NCBI RefSeq assembly: GCF_029991245.1
Contig: NZ_JAIVFO010000007.1
Span: 1 to 64,000 of the forward strand
Source of the DNA: Xanthobacter autotrophicus
GTDB lineage: Bacteria > Pseudomonadota > Alphaproteobacteria > Rhizobiales > Xanthobacteraceae
Direction of reading: 5' to 3'
DNA: 64,000 nt
The translations under genes were made by a program, and so were the position numbers. Under the pieces are notes generated by a model. The model searched no databases. It was given only the letters and a program-made list of their open reading frames with translations, and was not told the DNA's origin. Shown here piece by piece: positions 35,818-43,081 of the stretch. Positions within the stretch are counted from its first letter, which is position 1; each line of letters begins with the position of its first letter.

Positions 35818-35862
35818 CTGAAAATCGCAGTGTCGGCGGTTCGACTCCGTCCCTGGGCACCA
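35818..35862 (+). repeat. Right attachment site (attR core), tRNA-Phe 3' fragment
   Basis: 45 bp identical to the 3' part of tRNA-Phe at 13860-13904. The 5' half of a tRNA is missing, so this is a non-functional remnant created by integration. Chromosomal DNA resumes after it. Confidence 0.93.
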
Positions 35863-36061
35863 TTTTTCCTTTAAAAATCAAATCTCTAGAGTTCATCCAT
35901 CCGTGGATGGGCCTCGTCTGTCAGGCGTCTGGGTTTCCCCGGTTTCGAAAGCTGCGTGCTTGAACGAAGCGGTCTGATGCGGGACGTGCCGCTTTCATCG
36001 ATCAGGCGGGTTCAACCGGATGGTGGGGCTCACACCGGCGGGAGGCGTCTGCGACGGGCGA

Positions 36062-37384
36062 TCACGCCCCCCTGGGACCTGCGATGTCGATGCCGGCGAA
36101 GAGCGTCCGGAGCTTCGACCATTGGGTCCGGTCGAGGAAGCCGCTCTGCTCCCAGATGGCGAGGCCGATGGCGTTGGCGCTTCCGCGCGGCACCACGTAC
36201 AGCCGCTCGAGTTGCCGCCAGGCGATGGCTTCGACGAAATTGGCCGCGCCGGAGCTGGGATGGGTCTCGTCCCAGGCCATGTTCCGCATGGAAATGGAAA
36301 GGCCCAGCGCGACTGCCTTGCGGTACCACTGAGTCTCCTCTGCCGCGCTCCGGTTCGGGCCGAATCTGCTCCACAATCCCATGGCGTTGTATCCTTGGGC
36401 GATCTGCGCGTCCGCCAGATTGGTGGCGATCGGCTTGACCTGCGACCAGTTCCTCTGATTCACCGGGCCCTCCAGGTCGGTTGCCGTCGGCTCGGTTCCC
36501 CTGCCGCGGCCGATGGTCGACAGCAGGTTCAGGGCGTGTTCGGACCCGGCGCGCGCCGCCAGCACGAGCAAGTCGCCGGCCGCCTTCTCGTCGCGCGGGC
36601 CGCCCTGTCCGGCCAGGAGCATTTCCGCCAGTTCGACGCGCGCGCTGACCACGCCGAAATCCGCGGCGCGCTTCAGGTAATCCCTCGCCGCCGCATCGTC
36701 CTGTCGCACCGCGTTGCCATAGTGCACGGCCGAGCCCGCCTCGCTCAGGGCCAAGGGCTGGTTGGCCTTCACGAACGGCACCAGGTAGCGCTTGGCGGCG
36801 AGATCCCTGGGGTTGGCCCGGGACAGGTGGATGGCCCGCACCACCAGCACCATCTGGGTGAGGAACGGCGACAGTCCCAGCGCCCGGGCGACGGCCAGTT
36901 GCTCGCTCTGCTCAAGTGGCTCCAGGTCCGCGAAGCGAGGCGGGCCGGTCTCCGCCTTCGGTTCGGATTTTGGGTCCGGCTGGGCTTCGGACTTCGGTTC
37001 CGACTTTGGTTCCCCCTTGGGTTCCGATCCGGGTTCAAGACCGGCGGTCGCCTGCTGCCTGGGCTCCGGCTTGGGCTCCGGGAGGTCCGGCGTCGGGCAG
37101 GCCGTTCCCAGCGGGCCGCCGCACCGGCTCAGGACGGCATAGGTCCCCGCCCCAGCCAACGCCACGCCGGCACTGGCCGCTGCCAGGACCAGCAGGCGAC
37201 GGGTTGGGTTCGGCTCCGGAGGCAGGGGCGTCGCCTGCTTCCCGCGGCCGGACTCCTCCTCGGGAGATGATGCCGGCGCGGCTTCTTTCTCGCTCCAGCC
37301 GCAGGTCGGGCAGGCTCCGTGCGCATTGGCGTCGAACACATGCCCGTTGATGCAGCGAATGAATCGGGAGGTCATCGGTGACAC
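36062..37384 (-). CDS. Zinc-ribbon, membrane-anchored Sel1/TPR-like protein
   Basis: 440 residues. An N-terminal zinc ribbon (CINGHVFDANAHGACPTCGW, about residues 10-29) precedes a single membrane segment (about 65-84), a Pro/Glu/Lys-rich linker with repeated EPKSEPK units (about 105-145) and a C-terminal helical Sel1-like repeat region (about 155-430). The ribbon should be cytoplasmic and the repeats periplasmic. A GTG start (37384, GGAG before it) or the ATG three codons later is possible. It is the last gene of the channel operon, 160 bp after the coiled-coil gene. Function unknown. Confidence 0.8.
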   Translation of the reverse strand: MSPMTSRFIRCINGHVFDANAHGACPTCGWSEKEAAPASSPEEESGRGKQATPLPPEPNPTRRLLVLAAASAGVALAGAGTYAVLSRCGGPLGTACPTPDLPEPKPEPRQQATAGLEPGSEPKGEPKSEPKSEAQPDPKSEPKAETGPPRFADLEPLEQSEQLAVARALGLSPFLTQMVLVVRAIHLSRANPRDLAAKRYLVPFVKANQPLALSEAGSAVHYGNAVRQDDAAARDYLKRAADFGVVSARVELAEMLLAGQGGPRDEKAAGDLLVLAARAGSEHALNLLSTIGRGRGTEPTATDLEGPVNQRNWSQVKPIATNLADAQIAQGYNAMGLWSRFGPNRSAAEETQWYRKAVALGLSISMRNMAWDETHPSSGAANFVEAIAWRQLERLYVVPRGSANAIGLAIWEQSGFLDRTQWSKLRTLFAGIDIAGPRGA

Positions 37385-37544
37385 ATTGCTCCGGTCTGTC
37401 GGCTGGCCCTGCGTCCCGAAGCCGCCAATGCGGCGGCCTGCCGCGCGAGGGACGTCCTTGTCTCAACCTGACCATGCCGCGCGCGCCGGCATGGGACCTT
37501 GGGTATCGTACCACTCGATGACGCACCGGGGCATTTGGGGTCCC

Positions 37545-39002
37545 CTATTTTGGATTGATGGTGCGGTCCTGCACCGGCGACGGCGGCGGCGGTGATGGCC
37601 GCGCCTCCGGGTCCCTGTCCTCGTTCCACCAGGGATCGCTGCCCTTGACCCGCCAGGCCGCATGGCGCCTGGCGAGCTGGCAGAAGGGCGGGCTGTGCGT
37701 GCACACGGCCTCGGCAATGGCTTGCTGGATGCCCGGCCTCTGCTCGGTGGACGCAGTGAGCATGCCGTTCGGCTTGTAATAGACCCTCTGGACAAACACG
37801 ACCGGTTCGGCCGCGCCCAGTTTATAGGTTCCAAGGCGGGTGATCGCGCCCTGGAGCGCGGAAAAGACCGTTACGGCGCAGGTCGGCTGGCCCTTGCTCG
37901 ACGTCACGATCCCATTGTCCTTGGGGCTCGATGCCAGGATGGACTGCAACAATCGATCCGAGATCCTCAGGGTGACGAAGACATCGAAAACCAGATCGTC
38001 GTTGGGATTGTAGGGCAGGTTCAGGCCGGTCAGGGCGGTATTTGAAATGTCGCCGGGAAACAGCGGAGGCCCCGGCTCTCCCGGGCGCCTCGGGGGCTGC
38101 TTCCACGGCAGGGCACTGTCGACGACCTGCGCGATGCTGCCCCGGACCACGGCCTCCGGGTTGATCGAGGGGATATCCACCTCCATCTCGGCCGGCACAT
38201 CGCAACGCGATACGGCAAAGATCGCCTGGCTGCGCCTCGCGATCTGGCGCAGCGCCTTGTTCTCGGCCTCCGCTGTGGCCAAAGTGCTCAAAGCGTCATT
38301 CAGCGCCTTCTTGAGGGCAACGGCCTCGGCGCGCAGCTGCGCGATACTGTTCTCAAGCTCCCGGATGCGCGCCTGAAGAGCCGCGGTATCGATGGCGCGC
38401 AGCCGTGCGATCTCCTCCCGCAGCGTCTTGTTCTCGGCCTCCGCGGCCGCGAGGCGGTTCAGCGCCGTATTGAGCGTCGTCTTGAGAGCGTCCAGCTCGG
38501 CGCTCAGGTGCGCCACCTGGTTCTCCAGTTCGCGGATGCGGGCCTGAAGGGCGGCAGTATCGATGGCCCTCAGCCGTGCGATCTCCTTGCGCAGCTCCTC
38601 CACCTCGGCCTGAAGGGCGGCGAGCTGGCTCTGGAGCTGGGCATTCTGCTGTTCCAGCCGGTTGATCTGCGACGCGGCCTGGTCCACCTGCATCTTGAGC
38701 TGGCTGATGAGCGCCTGGGCCTCCGCCAGTTCGTCACGCACCTGTGTCAGGCGCTTGAGAAGGTCGTCGATCTCCTCGTCGGTCAGGCGGCCCTTCTTGA
38801 GCCGGTCGACGGCCCTGTCGAGGCTGGTTTTGGCATCGTCGATGCGTTGCTTGGTGTCTTCGACGGTCTGCTGGCTGCGGGTGTCGCCGGTATAATAGGG
38901 GAGCAGCATGATCATCAGGATCAGGAAGGCGCCCATGGCCTTCGTGATCACTGCCATCATGGCGACTTCGCCGCCGCCGTTCTCGTGCCGGCGCCGCATC
39001 AT
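37545..39002 (-). CDS. Membrane-anchored coiled-coil protein, partner of the channel
   Basis: 485 residues. One membrane helix (about 16-37, MAVITKAMGAFLILMIMLLP) is followed by a long coiled coil (about 42-260) and a C-terminal globular domain (about 262-450) with a Pro-rich tail. The layout resembles MotB, ExbD or ZorB (one helix, then periplasmic part), but I see no OmpA-type peptidoglycan motif and no acidic residue inside the membrane helix. A 57-residue unit is repeated (about 138-194 and 195-251, both with IARLRAIDTAALQ). The ATG overlaps the channel stop by 4 bp. Confidence 0.8.
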   Translation of the reverse strand: MMRRRHENGGGEVAMMAVITKAMGAFLILMIMLLPYYTGDTRSQQTVEDTKQRIDDAKTSLDRAVDRLKKGRLTDEEIDDLLKRLTQVRDELAEAQALISQLKMQVDQAASQINRLEQQNAQLQSQLAALQAEVEELRKEIARLRAIDTAALQARIRELENQVAHLSAELDALKTTLNTALNRLAAAEAENKTLREEIARLRAIDTAALQARIRELENSIAQLRAEAVALKKALNDALSTLATAEAENKALRQIARRSQAIFAVSRCDVPAEMEVDIPSINPEAVVRGSIAQVVDSALPWKQPPRRPGEPGPPLFPGDISNTALTGLNLPYNPNDDLVFDVFVTLRISDRLLQSILASSPKDNGIVTSSKGQPTCAVTVFSALQGAITRLGTYKLGAAEPVVFVQRVYYKPNGMLTASTEQRPGIQQAIAEAVCTHSPPFCQLARRHAAWRVKGSDPWWNEDRDPEARPSPPPPSPVQDRTINPK

Positions 39003-39796
39003 GACGCGGCGTCCTCCTTATGGGGGATATAGATGCGGTTGATGAGGTTCTTGAGGCAGTATTGCCCGGCCTCGTTGAGGGCGATTTCTTCCTGCTTCTG
39101 CACGATGTGCTGGATGAACACCAGGATGACGCTCACCAGGAGCGCCACCAGCGTGGTGTAGAACGAGACCGAAAGGCCGCCCGTGACCTTGGCCAGGTCG
39201 ATCTTCTGCGGATTGATGAATTCCAGCGCCACCGCGATGCCGATGATGGTGCCGATGAAGCCGATGGTCGGGATCAGCCAGGCGGTGTAGCGCACCATCT
39301 GGTACCGCATGTCGACCCGGTGCGACATCAGCTCCAGGCTGTTGGTGAGGATCGCCACCGCCTGGTCTACCGACCGGCTGGTCTGAAGCTGGATGATGGT
39401 GATGTCGATCAGATAGGGCAGGAAGCCATGGTCGCCGTCATACAGGTCGGTGACCTTGCGGCGGATGGCGCCGAGTTCATGCAGTTGCAGCACGCTGGTG
39501 GCGTCTTCCGGCAGGAATTTGGCCCGCAGGAAGGCCTGCTCGCGGCGCGCCACCTGCCAGCGCACGTAAAGGTCCGCCAGGCCTGCCGCGAGGATCAGGT
39601 AGGTCAGGTTCTGGATCGTGAGGGGATAGGGGAAGACGCTGTAGGGCTGGTGGTCCAGCAACAGCGCCGCCGGCCCGGAGCCGAAGGGGAGCGTGACCGA
39701 CGCGATGGCGATCACCACCATGGCTATGCCGAGCGCCACCAACAGGGCGCGCGGGTAGGATGGGGGACGCGACGCGGCCTCGGAACCAGGTTTCAT
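38999..39796 (-). CDS. MotA/TolQ/ExbB-family proton channel protein
   Basis: 265 residues with four membrane helices (about 18-38, 60-80, 168-190 and 212-235). The last two carry the family signature: AWLIPTIGFIGTIIGIAVAL and FYTTLVALLVSVILVF. A cytoplasmic loop of about 85 residues lies between helices 2 and 3. In characterised relatives such channels use ion flow to drive a partner anchored by one helix; here that partner is the overlapping downstream gene. The same two-gene logic underlies flagellar stators, TonB/Tol motors and the Zorya defence system. The role here is unknown. Confidence 0.85.
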   Translation of the reverse strand: MKPGSEAASRPPSYPRALLVALGIAMVVIAIASVTLPFGSGPAALLLDHQPYSVFPYPLTIQNLTYLILAAGLADLYVRWQVARREQAFLRAKFLPEDATSVLQLHELGAIRRKVTDLYDGDHGFLPYLIDITIIQLQTSRSVDQAVAILTNSLELMSHRVDMRYQMVRYTAWLIPTIGFIGTIIGIAVALEFINPQKIDLAKVTGGLSVSFYTTLVALLVSVILVFIQHIVQKQEEIALNEAGQYCLKNLINRIYIPHKEDAAS

Positions 39797-40217
39797 AAGG
39801 GCACCTGCGGGACATGGCTTGGCCGATCGACCACCACGGTAACTCTAGGCCACGCCGGCGCCTGCGTCATGGCCAAGGTTGTAACATTCCTGGCCGTGCA
39901 GGAGCACGGGCGGACGTTTGGCATCATCCCTCGTTCAGGTGATGGTCCCGGCTTGAACGTGATGTTTCATCCGTTCCGGTCGATCCACGCGGGAGCCGAA
40001 CTCGACAACAGCCGGTTGGGGCGGGGGAGGGCGCGGGAGCCTGCCGGCAGCAGCGGCGGAGATTCGAAATCAGAGGTCCGCTCGTTCGCAGGTCGGGTGT
40101 TGTTCCGGTGCGCGGGCGTGGCGCCCGGGGTGGCGAAGTGCGGGTGTTCTGTGATTTCATGCGCGCGTGAGCCAGAGCGCGGCATCGTCGATGCCGGATG
40201 GCAGGCAGGAGCCCGGG
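39797..40217. other. Divergent promoter region
   Basis: 420 bp between the leftward channel operon and the rightward Sel1 gene. No convincing gene; must hold both promoters. I see no strong palindrome. Confidence 0.5.
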
Positions 40218-41303
40218 ATGCGAGGCGCGATCATCGGCGCGGTGCTGGCCTTGCTGATCGCCCCGGCATGGGCGAGCCCGCGGGAAGACATGGCGGGCGC
40301 CTATATGCGTAAGGACTACAAGGCCGCCTGGGCGCTCGCCAGGCCGCTGGCGGACCAGAACGACGAGGTGGCGCAATATCTCGTCGGCAGCATGCTGCGC
40401 GATGGCACCGGGGTGGCGAAGGACAATTTCGAGGCCGTCCAGTGGCTCCGCAAAGCCGCCGAGCAGGGCAATGTGGCCGCCCAGTGCGAACTGGGCTTCC
40501 TTCTGGCGTTCGGCATGGGCTCCATGGGAAATGCCGAGGATGCCCGGATGTGGCTCAAGAAGGCTGCGGACGCTGGCTATCCTACCGCCTATGCCCACCT
40601 TGGGCGGCTGATCCGCAGCGACAAGGTGGCAACGCCCGATCCCGTGGCGGCGGTGGGCCTGTTCCGCACCGGCGCGGCGATGGGCGACCCGGAATCCCAG
40701 TACCAACTGGCCGGCGCCCTGCGTGACGGATGGGGCGTGCCGAAGGACACAGTCGCCGCCGCCGACATCTACTGCGCCATGACGGCGGACCCGGCCCAAT
40801 ACGAATGCGGCAAATTGGTTGCGATGGGTCTGGCCCGCGACAAGGATGCGAAAAAGGGCATCGCCAATCTGGCCAGGCTGGCTGCCATCGGAAACCGGGC
40901 TGCGCAGGCCGAGCTCGGGTATTATTACCTGAATGGCTATTACACGGACAAGAATATCGCAGAGGGCGCGCGTCTGATCGCCCTGGCGGCGAAGCAGGGC
41001 AGTTCAAGTGCTCAGTATACCATGGGCGCCATGGCCGAGAGAGGGATCGGCACGGCGAAAGACCTGAAAGTTGCGCTTGAATGGTACGAAAAGGCCGCCG
41101 AGGAGGGCTATGCGCCGGCCCTGGTTGCCGCGGGCAAACTCCTCGAAGACGGCCAGGCCGGCCCTCCCGATCTCCTGAAGGCCATGGAATATTACCGGCG
41201 CGCGGCGGACCTGGGGAATGCGGACGCCAAGACCCGCTGGGCCGCCGTCTACAAGCGCATTCCGAAGGCCAGCATGCCCCTCGACGTCCGCCCACCGCGA
41301 TGA
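40218..41303 (+). CDS. Secreted Sel1-repeat protein
   Basis: 361 residues from the ATG at 40218 (MRGAIIGAVLALLIAPAWA, a signal peptide). The mature part consists of at least eight Sel1-like repeats, with hallmark units such as AQYLVGSMLRDGTGVAKD, AAQCELGFLLAFGMGS and AQYTMGAMAERGIGTAKD. Sel1 proteins form helical solenoids that bind other proteins. It lies 7 bp before the DUF1036 gene in the same direction and is divergent to the channel operon, whose last gene also has Sel1-like repeats. This suggests a functional link. Confidence 0.85.
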   Translation: MRGAIIGAVLALLIAPAWASPREDMAGAYMRKDYKAAWALARPLADQNDEVAQYLVGSMLRDGTGVAKDNFEAVQWLRKAAEQGNVAAQCELGFLLAFGMGSMGNAEDARMWLKKAADAGYPTAYAHLGRLIRSDKVATPDPVAAVGLFRTGAAMGDPESQYQLAGALRDGWGVPKDTVAAADIYCAMTADPAQYECGKLVAMGLARDKDAKKGIANLARLAAIGNRAAQAELGYYYLNGYYTDKNIAEGARLIALAAKQGSSSAQYTMGAMAERGIGTAKDLKVALEWYEKAAEEGYAPALVAAGKLLEDGQAGPPDLLKAMEYYRRAADLGNADAKTRWAAVYKRIPKASMPLDVRPPR

Positions 41304-41310
41304 GCATGCC

Positions 41311-42276
41311 ATGAACCCCGGCCTTCTTCGGCGATCCCTCGGTGCCGCCGCGCTCTGCACCCTGCTGCCCATCCTAGTGCCCTTGGGGGCGGCCCGTGCG
41401 GATATCGTATTCTGCAACAAGTATCCGCAGACGGTGTTCGTCGCCATCGCCTACCAACAGAGCAGCAAGGGGTGGCTGTCGCGCGGCTGGCTGAGGGTCC
41501 AGACCGGATCATGCGGGCTGTTCGACAGCGCGCTGCGCGTGCCACAATTTTACTACCGTGCAGAGACCGACTGGTTCACGGGCCCGAACCGGAAGCGGGC
41601 GCAGAGCACCTGGGGTCAGGGCGAGAAGTTCGCGGTGCCGAAGAACGCCGGCTCCTTCAATTATTACAATGCCACCACCGCGTTTAGTGGTGCCCGGCTC
41701 GCCGCCTTCAACAGTTCCGTGACGGAGACCAGCGGGGAAGCGACGCACACCATCACGTTCGAAGCGGACGGCAACGTGAGCCGGGCTGTCGGGTTCCCGG
41801 CCCAGGATCGCCCGGGCAACACGCCATCGCGCACGCCCGTTCCCTCCTCTCCCTCTCCCTCTCCCGCACCTGCTCCATCGCCCGCACCGGCGACCGCCGC
41901 GCCGGCCGAGCCGCCCTCGATCTACAAGCAGCCGGTCTTCATCGCCGGCCTTGCCGCCGGGCAGTACCGTGCGCAGGTTTTTGCGGACCGGAAGGCCTAT
42001 GCCTTCGGCTATCTCTCCGGGCTGGTGAAGAGCATCACCGACGCCTGCAGCCAGGAGAGCCTCCTGACCGATGCGCAGAAAGCCCGCCTGGGGTTCAACG
42101 TGGCCTTCGCCTCGGATGCCTCCAAGGCAGGGGCCGGTGCCGACGCGCTGGCCCGCAGCGACGGATTTGGCGACGGGACCGCCGACGGACGCGCTTATTC
42201 CGCCACCACGACCTGTCCCCGCATCCAGGACGACAGATCCCTGCGCGACATCATGGGGACCTTCCTCAGCAATTAG
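41311..42276 (+). CDS. Secreted DUF1036-domain protein
   Basis: 321 residues from the ATG at 41311, with a signal peptide ending AARA. A DUF1036 domain (about 28-150) begins DIVFCNKYPQTVFVAIAYQQ and includes the conserved GWLRVQTGSCGLF; it is followed by a Pro/Ser/Ala linker (about 160-200) and a C-terminal domain of about 115 residues with conserved Cys. DUF1036 function is not known. Co-directional with the Sel1 gene (7 bp apart). It ends in a tandem repeat. Confidence 0.85.
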   Translation: MNPGLLRRSLGAAALCTLLPILVPLGAARADIVFCNKYPQTVFVAIAYQQSSKGWLSRGWLRVQTGSCGLFDSALRVPQFYYRAETDWFTGPNRKRAQSTWGQGEKFAVPKNAGSFNYYNATTAFSGARLAAFNSSVTETSGEATHTITFEADGNVSRAVGFPAQDRPGNTPSRTPVPSSPSPSPAPAPSPAPATAAPAEPPSIYKQPVFIAGLAAGQYRAQVFADRKAYAFGYLSGLVKSITDACSQESLLTDAQKARLGFNVAFASDASKAGAGADALARSDGFGDGTADGRAYSATTTCPRIQDDRSLRDIMGTFLSN

Positions 42277-42480
42277 AGCGTTTTTGAGCGAAGTGGATAC
42301 CGGTTCGCGTGAAGAAAATGCGTCAACACAAGACTCTTGAGCGATTGCCGTAAGCCAGGGCGAGCGGAAATCGTTCTCGAGCGTTTTCGCGCGAAGTGGA
42401 TACCGGTTCGCGTGAAGAAAACGCGTCAACACAAGACTCTTGAGCGATTGCCGTGAGCCAGGGCGAGCGGAAATCGCTCC
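42276..42480. repeat. Two tandem copies of a 103-bp intergenic repeat
   Basis: Units 42276-42378 and 42379-42480 differ at only a few positions. Each has the core GAAGTGGATACCGGTTCGCG, with the small inverted repeat CGCGAA/TTCGCG, which I know as a very common dispersed intergenic repeat in Hyphomicrobiales. The first unit begins at the last base of the DUF1036 stop codon. Confidence 0.85.
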
Positions 42481-42647
42481 AGTCTGCACCGAAAGATCCG
42501 ATGCGGATGCGGCAGCCTCGGGCCGAGGTGCAGTGAAGCCTGAAGACGTGTCCGTCGGCCGCCATGCGCCGAGCGCACATTTCGCGCTCCGCATCGGTCT
42601 TGGAGGCAAGGCCGATCACGGTGTTCTGGATGAGATCCCTGTTCGGA

Positions 42648-43070
42648 TCATCGGGTGGCGAACTGATAGATCGCATAGACGAGCAAGCCGACGAAGAACG
42701 AGAGCGTCATCATCCATGGCTTGCTTTCCGGGAAGACGGGCCGGCCCACCTGCTGCTCGACTTCAAGCAGCGTTTTCAGCTCTGCGGGGGAATAGAAGGA
42801 TCGCGGGCTCCAGATGGCCATCAATACGAATGACGCGACCACCGCCAGAAAGGCATGCAGCGTATACATGAAGTTGGCGGGAGACGTGATTGCAGCGGCA
42901 GCTCCGAACACGGTGTTGCAGACCAGAACGATCAGGGCGAACAGCTTGATCGGCGAGGATGTCGCCTGCATCAAGCTGCGCCACTGCGAGGTTTTGCCAG
43001 GCTCGTCCTTGGCTTTTTCGACCTCTGTGCCCCGCGTGTCCACGGGTGTCTTGACGGTCGCGTCGTTCAT
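42648..43070 (-). CDS. Small membrane protein of the toxin-like operon
   Basis: 140 residues from the ATG at 43070. Three membrane helices (about 43-63, 69-90 and 116-136) follow a charged N-terminal 40 residues. It starts 11 bp after the 897-residue gene's stop and ends the minus-strand operon. Family not recognised. A last-position membrane protein could be an immunity protein or export helper, but this is speculation from position. Confidence 0.75.
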   Translation of the reverse strand: MNDATVKTPVDTRGTEVEKAKDEPGKTSQWRSLMQATSSPIKLFALIVLVCNTVFGAAAAITSPANFMYTLHAFLAVVASFVLMAIWSPRSFYSPAELKTLLEVEQQVGRPVFPESKPWMMTLSFFVGLLVYAIYQFATR

Positions 43071-43081
43071 TGAAAACCTCT

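Larger units (their letters stand above)
13860..35862. mobile_element. Genomic island of about 22 kb integrated at tRNA-Phe
   Basis: The borders are the 45-bp perfect repeats 13860-13904 and 35818-35862, the tRNA 3' end. A P4-type tyrosine integrase, an AlpA-like factor and a prim-pol replication protein lie inside, near the right end. The interior is a mosaic of AT-rich genes, transposase relics, nuclease genes, a toxin-antitoxin pair and a CRISPR relic, unlike the compact metabolic operons on the left. No conjugation genes are visible, so it is an integrative element or phage-satellite-like island rather than a complete conjugative element. Confidence 0.9.

Noticed and set aside
36062-39796. 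Assignment of the channel operon as Zorya
   Set aside because: The partner lacks an OmpA-type domain and the ZorC/ZorD/ZorE-type effector genes are absent, so only the general channel-partner logic is claimed.
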